DNA from: an uncultured Dysgonomonas sp.
Lineage (GTDB): Bacteria > Bacteroidota > Bacteroidia > Bacteroidales > Dysgonomonadaceae
NCBI RefSeq assembly: GCF_934668725.1
Contig: NZ_CAKUOF010000011.1
Coordinates: 62,001 to 126,000 of the forward strand
Length of the DNA: 64,000 bases
Direction: 5' to 3'
The position numbers and the translations under genes are program-made. Position 1 is the stretch's first letter; each line of letters begins with the position of its first letter. The notes beneath the pieces are model-generated. The model ran no database searches. It was not told the origin of the DNA and saw only the letters and a list, made by a program, of their open reading frames with translations. Positions 1-8,028 of the stretch are shown here, one piece after another.

Positions 1-200
1 CTATTTTTTCGTTTTTGTAAAAGTTTTGAGTATTACCTTCTTTTATTAATATCATTTTGTTTTCATTAATCGGGTAATGCGTCAGTATATATTTACAATT
101 AATTCAAAGATCTATAATAGCAGTTGTTTATCGAAGTGTTTTTCTTACCCGGGATTTGAATAGTATCGTTATGTTATTACCATCCATAAAACAATATAAA

Positions 201-1151
201 CTATAATATCTCGGTTTCTATTTTATAATCATTACGCCCAACCGAATTGCGAGAAATCAGTTCTCCAATAAATCCGGCAAGAAATAGTTGAGTACCTAGT
301 ATCATGGTTGTAAGAGATATATAAAAGTAAGGTGAATCGGTTACTAATGAATAAGGTTGCCCATGTGTCATTGCATACATTTTAGATGCTCCGACCGAAA
401 TAACGGCAATGAGTCCGATAAAGAACATAAAACTACCTAATAATCCGAAAAAGTGCATTGGCTTGCGTCCAAAAGTGGATAAAAACCACAGTGTCAGCAG
501 ATCGAGATACCCGTTGAAAAAACGGTTTATACCGAATTTACTGCTGCCGTATTTACGTGATTGATGTTGTACAGCCTTTTCCCCTATACGCCTAAATCCT
601 GCAATTTTAGCTAGGTAAGGGATATAGCGATGCATGTCGTTATAAACTTCAATATTTTTTACGACATCTTTTCTGTAGGCTTTTAATCCGCAGTTGAAAT
701 CGTGCAATTGGATGCCCGATACTTTGCGTGCCGTGGCGTTGAATAACTTGGTAGGTAATGTTTTAGTTATAGGATCGTATCTTTTTTTCTTCCAACCAGA
801 TACTAAATCGTACTTTTCGTTGACAATCATGTCATACAGTGCCGGAATTTCTTCGGGACTGTCTTGCAGATCGGCATCCATGGTGATAATAACATCTCCC
901 TGTGCTATTTCAAAGGCACAATGCAGTGCCGGTGATTTGCCATAATTACGGCGAAATTTAATACCTTTTACATGGGGAGATTTTTTTCTTAATTGAGTAA
1001 TTACCTGCCAGGATGTGTCTGTACTCCCGTCATCCACAAATATAACCTCGTACGAAAAATTGCGTTCAAGCATTACCCGTTCTATCCAGCTGTATAGTTC
1101 GGGTAGTGATTCATCTTCGTTATATAAAGGAATAACAATCGATAAGTTCAT
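201..1151 (-). CDS. GT2 family glycosyltransferase (GtrB/DPM1-like)
   Basis: Predicted membrane-anchored family 2 glycosyltransferase of the polyprenyl-phosphate hexose synthase type. It would transfer a sugar from a nucleotide donor to a lipid carrier at the inner face of the cytoplasmic membrane. The GT-A domain spans about residues 1-215, with VIPLYNE near the start, DDGSTD at 40-45 and the metal-binding DADLQD at 92-97. Two hydrophobic segments (about 233-257 and 277-300) form the C-terminal anchor typical of GtrB/ArnC-like enzymes. The length of 316 residues is normal. It lies 13 nt downstream of the DUF4199 gene on the same strand, so the two are probably co-transcribed. The sugar and acceptor cannot be told from sequence. 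Confidence 0.9.
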   Translation of the reverse strand: MNLSIVIPLYNEDESLPELYSWIERVMLERNFSYEVIFVDDGSTDTSWQVITQLRKKSPHVKGIKFRRNYGKSPALHCAFEIAQGDVIITMDADLQDSPEEIPALYDMIVNEKYDLVSGWKKKRYDPITKTLPTKLFNATARKVSGIQLHDFNCGLKAYRKDVVKNIEVYNDMHRYIPYLAKIAGFRRIGEKAVQHQSRKYGSSKFGINRFFNGYLDLLTLWFLSTFGRKPMHFFGLLGSFMFFIGLIAVISVGASKMYAMTHGQPYSLVTDSPYFYISLTTMILGTQLFLAGFIGELISRNSVGRNDYKIETEIL

Positions 1152-1164
1152 AGTTTATTATATA

Positions 1165-1677
1165 TTATTGATGTGGATTGTTTTTTTGGCGTGATGCAAA
1201 ATACCCGAGTACCAAAGCCAAGAACATTCCGATAACCATATTTTGAAAAATAATAGCAAAGATATAATAAAGCCCTCCGTAAGAAAGTACTGTTTTTGCG
1301 TAAATATCTGGAAGATGCATTTTATTCATTACATCGTATATCTGTTCATTCATCTGTGTAACCAATCCGGGGTTGATGACCAAGAGGTGTAGGCTGGTTA
1401 TTACCGATTCGATGAGTGAAGCAAGTACAAAAATCAGAAGGATGAAGAGAATGGCTTCGCCATAAAGTATATTTCCTCCTTTTTCTTTATCTCTGTATCT
1501 GCATATTAAGGTGTAAGTAAGCACGGGAGTTACTATGCCTAGAATACTGTTGATATATTTACTTATTTCGGTGTATTCGCCGCCTATGACAAACAAATAT
1601 TTGAATACCCAGAATAATCCCAAAGGGATAGCATAATTCATGGCAGTAGATACCATGCTGTTCTTATTTTCGCTCAT
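1165..1677 (-). CDS. DUF4199 family membrane protein
   Basis: A 170-residue integral membrane protein with about four hydrophobic segments (roughly 13-31, 40-58, 74-97 and 135-160) and a polar Lys/Gln/Asn tail. It resembles DUF4199 proteins, which in Bacteroidota are often encoded just upstream of a GT2 glycosyltransferase, as here (gap 13 nt). Function is unknown; a role in handling the lipid-linked sugar made by its neighbour is only inference. On the minus strand, a TACTTTCG sequence at 1710-1717 lies about 35 nt upstream and is one mismatch from the Bacteroidota -7 element. Confidence 0.75.
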   Translation of the reverse strand: MSENKNSMVSTAMNYAIPLGLFWVFKYLFVIGGEYTEISKYINSILGIVTPVLTYTLICRYRDKEKGGNILYGEAILFILLIFVLASLIESVITSLHLLVINPGLVTQMNEQIYDVMNKMHLPDIYAKTVLSYGGLYYIFAIIFQNMVIGMFLALVLGYFASRQKNNPHQ

Positions 1678-1817
1678 AATCTTCGTTAATCATCCATATA
1701 ATGACAGTGCGAAAGTAGCAAAAAAAGAGTAGATACAAACAAAGAGATATTCTTCGTTTTACTTTTTTAAGGTCTCAAGATTTTTTGCAACTTGGAAAAT
1801 CGTGGTGGTACTCTCAT

Positions 1818-2906
1818 TTATTTGGGTGATACAGGTATGTATATCTCGGTAATGATATCTTCTGCTTTTACTTTATCGGGATTATTTATATATTTTTCGA
1901 AAAAGGTTGCTTGCCTTAAACGGTAATTGGCAGAAGGGAGCCATCCGAACCATATGTTTTTATAGTATTCGTTTAGCCCGCTATATGATCCTTTATGTGT
2001 AAAGATGGCATATAATCCGCCTTTGATATTTTTGCAGCCAATTTTTCCTCTGGGGTTGATTGGTTTGTCGATTGTTAAACAGGCATAGAAACGGCATTTA
2101 TTGGATTGTGTAGTACTGGGGTCGTCAAAACTGATACCTAACCATTCGTTGGATGTTTTTAATAAGTTATTGTCTGTGGCAAATTGATTCAGTTCCCCCC
2201 ATGCTTTATCATATACTTTTTGGGTGCCGTAAGGAGCAATAACCCGTATGTAAATAATATTTTTAGGCTCTATTTTACAGATTAGGGGAGATAGCTGTAG
2301 GGGATTATAATCGGTTGTATTGGCTGATGCCAATTTATATATACTGGGAGGTGTTCCAAAGTACTTCTTAAATGCTTTAGACAAGGATTGCTCAGAGTTA
2401 TAGCCGGTTTTTTCAGCTAGTACGTTGAGGCTTAAATCCGTTGTCTTAAGTTGTCCTGCTACATATTCCAGGCGTAAACGTTGCACATATTCACCCAGAT
2501 TCTCTCCAATAATGGCTTTAAATATGCGATGGAAATGAAAAGGTGATACATGGGCTATTTGAGATAGCGTGGAGAGATCGGGCTTTTCATTCAGATGTTC
2601 ATTGATATAGTCAAGTACTTTATTTATTGATTTGTGATATTCTTTTTGAGTGTTTTCTTTTTGTGCCCACCGTTTAAGTGTAGGCAGTTTCCTTCTTAGA
2701 TGTTCTATGGCTTCGTTCTGAGGGATATCTGTCATGTATTTGGCACAAAGTTCGATCATTTCATCTATTGTTGAGTCTGATGTAGATTGTCCGTTTTTAT
2801 AGCAATACTCGCAATAGTCTTTTATTCTGAAACCTTTTTTATCGGTTCCAAATTCATTTAGTTGATGCAAAGGCATTCCGCAACTTTGGCAAATGGTATA
2901 TTCCAT
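1818..2906 (-). CDS. Zinc-ribbon / AraC HTH / GyrI-like fusion regulator
   Basis: A 362-residue three-part regulator. Residues 1-65 form a putative zinc ribbon with Cys6, Cys9, Cys32 and Cys35 followed by a short helical region. Residues about 90-195 are an AraC-type double helix-turn-helix (LSTLSQIAHVSPFHFHRIFK, then the second HTH ending near FGTPPSIYK). Residues about 205-360 resemble the GyrI-like/AraC effector-binding domain that binds small molecules. AraC-GyrI fusions are common; the N-terminal ribbon is the unusual part. The 89-residue protein encoded just upstream is a stand-alone paralogue of this ribbon, so domain duplication and fusion is likely. Ligand and targets are unknown. 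Confidence 0.85.
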   Translation of the reverse strand: MEYTICQSCGMPLHQLNEFGTDKKGFRIKDYCEYCYKNGQSTSDSTIDEMIELCAKYMTDIPQNEAIEHLRRKLPTLKRWAQKENTQKEYHKSINKVLDYINEHLNEKPDLSTLSQIAHVSPFHFHRIFKAIIGENLGEYVQRLRLEYVAGQLKTTDLSLNVLAEKTGYNSEQSLSKAFKKYFGTPPSIYKLASANTTDYNPLQLSPLICKIEPKNIIYIRVIAPYGTQKVYDKAWGELNQFATDNNLLKTSNEWLGISFDDPSTTQSNKCRFYACLTIDKPINPRGKIGCKNIKGGLYAIFTHKGSYSGLNEYYKNIWFGWLPSANYRLRQATFFEKYINNPDKVKAEDIITEIYIPVSPK

Positions 2907-2936
2907 AGAATTTCAAAAAAGAGATAATGTATTATA

Positions 2937-2965
2937 CGTAGAGGCGTATTACATACACCTCTACG
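2937..2965. repeat. Intergenic hairpin between zinc-ribbon gene and AraC fusion
   Basis: An inverted repeat with 8-bp arms (CGTAGAGG at 2937-2944 and CCTCTACG at 2958-2965) and a smaller inner GTAT/ATAC pairing. It sits in the 86-nt gap between two co-oriented genes. No T-tract follows on the minus strand, so it is not a standard terminator. It could be an mRNA-processing or stability hairpin that separates expression of the two genes. Confidence 0.5.
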
Positions 2966-2992
2966 ATAAGATGATTCTTAAAATGGATTTTT

Positions 2993-3262
2993 TTAGCTTT
3001 TCCATCGTAAAAGAGTGGGGAAGTGCTGTTTCATTCCCGCAATTGCTTCTTCTTTGGTATACTTGATGTCTGAGTCTTTATTAAACTCATCCACATACTC
3101 AGCACATTTCAAAATCATTTCATCCATTGTTACATCAGAGGTAAATTCTCCATCTTTATAGCAATAGCTGCAATAGGTTGTATTGACTGACCCATCTTTG
3201 TTTGTACTGTTGAATTCTGCTGACATTGGCATACCACAGCTTTGGCAAAAAGTTTGTTCCAT
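2993..3262 (-). CDS. Small zinc-ribbon protein
   Basis: An 89-residue protein with Cys6, Cys9, Cys31 and Cys34 in the pattern CQSCGMPM...YCSYC, followed by a helical segment with a DEMI motif. It belongs to the putative zinc-ribbon family often annotated in Bacteroidota and Firmicutes as a transcriptional regulator, although no DNA-binding domain is visible here. It matches the N-terminus of the AraC fusion encoded next on the same strand. The function is unknown; sharing a metal- or partner-binding role with the fusion is inference. Confidence 0.75.
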   Translation of the reverse strand: MEQTFCQSCGMPMSAEFNSTNKDGSVNTTYCSYCYKDGEFTSDVTMDEMILKCAEYVDEFNKDSDIKYTKEEAIAGMKQHFPTLLRWKS

Positions 3263-3294
3263 GATGTTAATTATTAGTTGTTTATATTCAAAAA

Positions 3295-3302
3295 CAAAGA
3301 TA
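3295..3302 (-). promoter_or_regulatory. Putative -7 element for the zinc-ribbon gene
   Basis: Reads TATCTTTG on the minus strand, matching the Bacteroidota TAnnTTTG element, 33 nt upstream of the start codon. No clear TTG-type -33 element is seen at the usual spacing, so support is moderate. Confidence 0.45.
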
Positions 3303-3347
3303 GGGATATCTTACAATTGTTTACTTATCCAATCTTGCTAAAAAAGA

Positions 3348-3377
3348 AAAAGGCAGATATTTTAGTACCTGCCTTTT
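3348..3377 (-). terminator. Intrinsic terminator of the lon-GNAT unit
   Basis: Nine-bp stem AAAAGGCAG (3348-3356) and CTGCCTTTT (3369-3377) with a 12-nt loop, followed on the minus strand by a T-rich run. It lies directly downstream of the GNAT stop codon. Confidence 0.75.
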
Positions 3378-3393
3378 GTCTCTTACCTGTATT

Positions 3394-3846
3394 TTATTTT
3401 AACGATTTACTCATACAAATACTTTCAGGATTGTTTGTATATTGTCCGTAATTGGGAATTTGACTGTACCCCATCTTTTTATACAGATGTACGGCTTCAA
3501 TCATTTTATACCCTGTTTCGAGAACCGTATCCGAAAATCCTTTTTCCTTAGCCCATGATTCTATTTCCCAGAGCATATTCTGTGCAATACCTTTCCTCCT
3601 GTAATCATTATCAAGGTACATACGTTTTACTTCTGCCGTTTTATTCTCAAATTCTTTGAAGCAACAGCATCCCACTGCTTTGTCATCCCAATAGGCTATT
3701 ACAACAGTTTCGATAAAAGGTATCTTGTTGTAAATATCATACTGAAATTGGGTATTGCCGTTGCGAATACTTAATTCACTATCTAGTTTACAAATCAGTT
3801 CTCTGAAATCGCTATTTTCACTATCAGTTCTTACCAGTTCAAGCAT
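3394..3846 (-). CDS. GNAT family N-acetyltransferase
   Basis: A 150-residue single-domain acetyltransferase. The acetyl-CoA pyrophosphate loop is visible as MYLDNDYRRKGIAQNML (about residues 76-92, Q/RxxGxA type), followed by a helix and a YKKMGYSQIPNYG segment typical of motif B. The acceptor substrate cannot be predicted. It starts 20 nt after the lon stop codon on the same strand and is probably read through from lon, with the hairpin at 3348-3377 ending the unit. Confidence 0.88.
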   Translation of the reverse strand: MLELVRTDSENSDFRELICKLDSELSIRNGNTQFQYDIYNKIPFIETVVIAYWDDKAVGCCCFKEFENKTAEVKRMYLDNDYRRKGIAQNMLWEIESWAKEKGFSDTVLETGYKMIEAVHLYKKMGYSQIPNYGQYTNNPESICMSKSLK

Positions 3847-3866
3847 ATTAGTGAATACTCTGTATT

Positions 3867-6353
3867 TTAATTCCCTTTCTTCTCTGTTTCTTTTATCTCC
3901 AGGTTTAATGGATTCTTCACTTTGTCTTTCAATAGTGCAATTTCTAAGACCTCTGATATATCGGAAACATAATGAAAAGTAAGTCCTTTCAAATACAATT
4001 CTTTTATTTCTTCGATGTCTTTTTGGTTCTCTTTACACAAGATTATCTCTTTGATACCTGCACGTTTAGCGGCTAATATCTTTTCGCGGATACCACCTAC
4101 CGGAAGGACTTTTCCGCGAAGGGTGATTTCGCCAGTCATAGCCAGATTCGATTTGACTTTACGTTGTGTAAATGCCGAAGCCAGAGATGTTACCATTGTA
4201 ATACCTGCCGATGGTCCGTCTTTAGGAATGGCTCCTTCAGGAACATGCACATGTACATTCCAGTTTTCGAGGACATTGTCGTCAATACCTAATCTTTGAT
4301 TGTGGGAATGTATGTATTCAAGAGCAAGCATAGCCGATTCCTTCATTACATCACCCAAATTTCCGGTAAGAGTAAGTTTACTTCCTTTTCCTTTGCTTAG
4401 GGAGGTTTCTATAAATAAAATTTCACCGCCCACCGAAGTCCAAGCTAAGCCTGTTACTACTCCGGCATATTCATTTCCCTGATATTCGTCTCTGGAGAAT
4501 TTGTTGGCACCCAGATACTCTTTCAAATTAGATACTTCCAGTGTTGTGGGGTATTCTTCTTTCAAAGCTACCTTCAAAGCTACTTTACGCATTATCTGAG
4601 CCAGTGTTTTATCTAAAGCACGTACTCCCGATTCGCGTGTGTAGTTTTCTATAATTTTCTCGATAGTCTTTTTAGGAATGTCGATATCTTCTTTTTTTAA
4701 ACCGTGATTTTCCAATTGTTTTGGAATGAGATGTTTTCGGGCAATTTCTACTTTCTCCTCCATAATATAGCCGCTGATATCAATCAGCTCCATACGGTCG
4801 AGTAAAGGTTGTGATATAGCCGAAACATTATTGGCTGTTGCAATAAAAAGTACTTTAGACAAATCATAATCAATATTCAGATAATTGTCATGAAAAGCCG
4901 AATTTTGTTCAGGATCAAGCACTTCTAAAAGAGCGGATGCGGGATCGCCTCTAAAGTCATTTCCGATTTTATCTATTTCATCCAATACAAATACAGGGTT
5001 CGACGAACCTGCCTTTTGTATATTCTGAATGATGCGTCCGGGCATAGCACCGATATAAGTACGGCGGTGTCCTCTGATTTCCGATTCATCATGCAATCCT
5101 CCGAAAGATACTCTTACATATTTTCGGTTAAGGGCTTCGGCTACAGATTTACCTAAAGATGTCTTACCTACTCCGGGAGGGCCGTAAAGACAGATGATCG
5201 GAGACTTCAGGTCACCTTTCAACTTCAATACCGCAAGATGTTCGATGATGCGTTCTTTTACTTTTTCGAGTCCGAAATGGTCACGATCAAGTACTTTTTG
5301 TGCATGCTTCAAGTTGAAGTTATCTTTGGTGTATTCGTTCCAAGGTAACTCCAAAAGAGTTTGTAAATAAGTATATTGTGTAGAATAGTCTGGCGATTGA
5401 GGATGCAGACGTTCCAGCTTTTTTATTTCCTTATCTACACTTTCCGCAACTTTTTCGTCCCATTTTTTTGTTTTGATTCTCTCTTTCAGTTCATCGATAT
5501 CCGCTTGCTGAGGATTACCCCCCAACTCGTCCTGGATAGTTTTTATCTGTTGTTGCAGAAAATATTCTTTTTGTTGCTGATTCAATTCCTCACGGGTTTT
5601 CATCTGGATATTCATTTTCATTTCCAGCATCTGAGTTTCCCGATTCAATATCATCAACAAACGGTAAGCCCTGTTCTTATCATCATCGATACTGAGTAAC
5701 TCTTGTTTCTCAGATCCCGATACAGGAAGGTTGGTGCAGCAATAATTTACCAGTAAAGGCGATTTCGAGTTTTCATTTAGTTTAGCCACTAAATCCTTTG
5801 GTGGATCGCCATACATACGTAACATGTGTATAGTCAGGTCTCGAATAGATTCTAAAAGAACCTGATATTCTTTATCGTCTTTGTCGGCAATAGTTGTTTC
5901 CTTTAACGTATATTTGGCTTTCAGAAAGGGCTCTGTGGCGGTTATCTGGTCTACTCTGAAACGTTTTTTACCTTGTAATATAACCGTAAGATTAGGATCA
6001 TTGGGTATGTCTATTATACGGATAATTTCGCCAATGACACCAATGTCATATAAATCGTTTTGTTCAGGATCTTCTGTTTCCGAATCTTTCTGGCAAACCA
6101 TTCCTATTATGCCTTTTCCGTTTCTTAAGCTTTTTAAAGCTTTCAAAGATTTAGATCGAGCCACAGTAATAGGGAGGCTGGTTCCCGGAAAGATGATCGT
6201 GTTTCGAAGTGCCAGAACTGGAATTTCTTCTTTCAGATATTTTTCGTCAATATCGAAATCGATACTGCCTAATTCGTCTGAAACGATAGAAATTACAGGT
6301 TCAGAGCTCCCGTCCATACTAAAAAAATCTCTGTCTTTTTTATTGTCAAACAT
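3867..6353 (-). CDS. lon: ATP-dependent Lon protease
   Basis: Full-length LonA, 828 residues. It degrades misfolded and specific regulatory proteins in the cytoplasm as a hexamer. The N-terminal substrate-binding LON domain covers about residues 43-240, followed by a Gln/Glu-rich coiled coil (about 240-320). The AAA+ domain has Walker A GPPGVGKT at 391-398, and the C-terminal protease domain carries the Ser-Lys dyad at Ser715 (in PKDGPSAG) and Lys758 (in GGIREK). All key residues are present. A minus-strand TAACTTTG at 6404-6411 lies about 50 nt upstream of the ATG. The divergent neighbour is a tRNA methyltransferase. Confidence 0.98.
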   Translation of the reverse strand: MFDNKKDRDFFSMDGSSEPVISIVSDELGSIDFDIDEKYLKEEIPVLALRNTIIFPGTSLPITVARSKSLKALKSLRNGKGIIGMVCQKDSETEDPEQNDLYDIGVIGEIIRIIDIPNDPNLTVILQGKKRFRVDQITATEPFLKAKYTLKETTIADKDDKEYQVLLESIRDLTIHMLRMYGDPPKDLVAKLNENSKSPLLVNYCCTNLPVSGSEKQELLSIDDDKNRAYRLLMILNRETQMLEMKMNIQMKTREELNQQQKEYFLQQQIKTIQDELGGNPQQADIDELKERIKTKKWDEKVAESVDKEIKKLERLHPQSPDYSTQYTYLQTLLELPWNEYTKDNFNLKHAQKVLDRDHFGLEKVKERIIEHLAVLKLKGDLKSPIICLYGPPGVGKTSLGKSVAEALNRKYVRVSFGGLHDESEIRGHRRTYIGAMPGRIIQNIQKAGSSNPVFVLDEIDKIGNDFRGDPASALLEVLDPEQNSAFHDNYLNIDYDLSKVLFIATANNVSAISQPLLDRMELIDISGYIMEEKVEIARKHLIPKQLENHGLKKEDIDIPKKTIEKIIENYTRESGVRALDKTLAQIMRKVALKVALKEEYPTTLEVSNLKEYLGANKFSRDEYQGNEYAGVVTGLAWTSVGGEILFIETSLSKGKGSKLTLTGNLGDVMKESAMLALEYIHSHNQRLGIDDNVLENWNVHVHVPEGAIPKDGPSAGITMVTSLASAFTQRKVKSNLAMTGEITLRGKVLPVGGIREKILAAKRAGIKEIILCKENQKDIEEIKELYLKGLTFHYVSDISEVLEIALLKDKVKNPLNLEIKETEKKGN

Positions 6354-6402
6354 TGTATGTTATTTCGTTTTATCCTATTATATTTCTTGTTTTTTCAAGT
6401 TT

Positions 6403-6431
6403 ACAAAGTTAATAATAATGACTAACTTTGT
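6403..6431. promoter_or_regulatory. Overlapping divergent promoters in an inverted repeat (lon / methyltransferase)
   Basis: ACAAAGTTA at 6403-6411 and TAACTTTGT at 6423-6431 form a perfect 9-bp inverted repeat with an 11-nt spacer. Each arm is a TAnnTTTG-type -7 element, one facing lon (minus) and one facing the methyltransferase (plus). The -33 zone of each promoter would fall on the other's -7 element, so the two probably exclude each other. Good -33 matches are absent. Confidence 0.6.
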
Positions 6432-6529
6432 TCTGCTACTTTATACTTTTACAAATACTGTGCCACTATCATTTTATAGGTTTGTGCTTAGTATTGGTGT
6501 TGCCAATTTGTCTTTAACTTATTTAGAAT

Positions 6530-7243
6530 ATGTCTAATCCATACTTCGGTTTTAAGAATTTTACAGTTTATCACGACAAATGTGCCATGAAAGTGGGAAC
6601 TGACGGTGTGTTGCTGGGTGCGTGGGTTAAACTACGTAAGGCTAAAAAGGTTTTGGACGTAGGTACAGGTACAGGTCTGATAGCTTTAATGTTGTCTCAA
6701 CGGTCTGGTGGTTTGTTATCAGTTGATGCTATCGATATAGATGAGAGTGCTGTATTTCAAACATTGGAAAATGTTGGCAGGACACCTTTTCTTCATATTA
6801 AGGTTATTCATACATCATTGCAGGAGTATGATAAGAGGTGTGAAGAGAAATATGATATGATTGTTTCCAATCCTCCTTATTTTTCATCTTCACTCCATTC
6901 ACCTGATGGAAAACGCACTTTGGCTAGGCATACAAATTCACTGCCGATGGTCGAGTTTATGACTATTTCGGCTCGTTTATTATCCCCGAATGGTTACTTG
7001 TCTCTTGTATTTCCGTATTCGGAGAAAGATTTATTAATTAAGTTGGCTGAAAATGTAGGTTTGTTTGTTTCTCGAATTACGAATGTTTATCCCATGAGTC
7101 ATTTAAATGCAAAGAGAGTGTTGCTGGAATTTTCTAAGGTAAAACAGGAGGCTGAAATTACAGACTTAATTATAGAGAAGAAGCGTCATGTATATACGGA
7201 TGATTTTGCAGGATTGGTCAAGGATTTTTATTTGAAATTATAA
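6530..7243 (+). CDS. trmN6: tRNA1(Val) (adenine(37)-N6)-methyltransferase
   Basis: A 237-residue SAM-dependent methyltransferase like E. coli YfiC/TrmN6, which methylates N6 of A37 beside the anticodon of tRNA1(Val). The N-terminus contains the family hallmark FTVYHDKCAMKVGTDGVLLG. SAM motif I is VLDVGTGTGLIAL (41-53), and the N6-adenine catalytic motif NPPY is at 114-117. The C-terminal region after residue 180 carries the usual basic segment. Length is normal. It is transcribed divergently from lon with an overlapping promoter region. Confidence 0.92.
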   Translation: MSNPYFGFKNFTVYHDKCAMKVGTDGVLLGAWVKLRKAKKVLDVGTGTGLIALMLSQRSGGLLSVDAIDIDESAVFQTLENVGRTPFLHIKVIHTSLQEYDKRCEEKYDMIVSNPPYFSSSLHSPDGKRTLARHTNSLPMVEFMTISARLLSPNGYLSLVFPYSEKDLLIKLAENVGLFVSRITNVYPMSHLNAKRVLLEFSKVKQEAEITDLIIEKKRHVYTDDFAGLVKDFYLKL

Positions 7244-7337
7244 TGTGTTTAAACTATAATTGTAAACAATTGTTATGTTTGGACAGATAATAATAAATAG
7301 TTTCCAGTTTTAATCTATCAATTAAATTAATGCAATT

Positions 7338-7757
7338 ATGAGAAATGTTTTAATCTTTATTTTGGTTGGATTTTGTGGTTTTCAATTGTCAGCTCAATCT
7401 CAAAAATATCAATTGAGTACACATATTCTTGATATTACTACAGGTACGCCGAGTGTGAATGTTTCGGTGCTGCTTGAAAAACAAAATCAGGAAAAATCGG
7501 AATGGCAAAAAATAGATGAAAAGAAAACAGACGAAAATGGTCGTATTGGTTCATTTTTGGCTTTAGATGAGAATTTAGATAATGAAAATGACGGCATATA
7601 TCGTTTGACTTTTTTTACACGTTCTTATTTCGAAAGTCGTGGCATTAAGACTTTTTATCCTTTTGTACAAGTGGTTTTCGAAATAGAAGGCAATAGCCAT
7701 TATCATGTTCCGATAACATTAAGCCCTTATGGATACTCCACTTACAGAGGTAGCTGA
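7338..7757 (+). CDS. uraH: Exported 5-hydroxyisourate hydrolase (transthyretin-like)
   Basis: A 139-residue transthyretin-family enzyme that opens the ring of 5-hydroxyisourate, the product of urate oxidation. Visible hallmarks are LSTHILD with His29, NGR with Arg69, HYHVPITLSPYG with His121 and His123, and the terminal YRGS signature. Residues 1-20 form a signal peptide ending in SAQ, so the enzyme is predicted to be periplasmic. No urate oxidase or OHCU decarboxylase is encoded in the window, so its substrate source is unclear. The gene stands alone, about 95 nt after the methyltransferase. Confidence 0.92.
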   Translation: MRNVLIFILVGFCGFQLSAQSQKYQLSTHILDITTGTPSVNVSVLLEKQNQEKSEWQKIDEKKTDENGRIGSFLALDENLDNENDGIYRLTFFTRSYFESRGIKTFYPFVQVVFEIEGNSHYHVPITLSPYGYSTYRGS

Positions 7758-7968
7758 TGTGTTCTTTGTGGGTAGATTAGTTTCTGCGTTTGTAAGGTTA
7801 TGAGATTTGTTTGTTTAGCTTATATTGCAGTGAATGCTCTATGGGATAAATAAATGAATCTTTGTTTTTTTATAAAATACTTCTTTAGCTTGATACCAAA
7901 ATGTGTTATCTTTAAGGATCTTAAATGAGAAATATTAAATAAAGCACTTAAATAATTGGTCTTTTGTT

Positions 7969-7989
7969 TATTACTTTAGTAAAGTAATA
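7969..7989. promoter_or_regulatory. Perfect dyad before the SDR gene (candidate operator)
   Basis: A perfect palindrome: TATTACTTTA, a central G, then the exact reverse complement. It lies 39 nt before the SDR start codon, inside a 271-nt intergenic region. A one-base spacer is too tight for an RNA hairpin, so a dimeric repressor or activator site is the better reading. No cognate regulator is adjacent. Confidence 0.5.
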
Positions 7990-8028
7990 GGCGAATAATT
8001 TGAAAACGTAGAATAAAAATAAAATAAA

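Noticed and set aside
1..55. Minus-strand reading frame open to the left edge (starts MILIKEGNTQN)
   Set aside because: Only 18 codons are visible, with no recognisable motif. It may be the start of a gene outside the window, but it cannot be supported.
5881..6537. A 218-codon plus-strand frame antisense to lon
   Set aside because: Lies opposite a strongly conserved lon coding sequence; its composition is that of a mirror frame.
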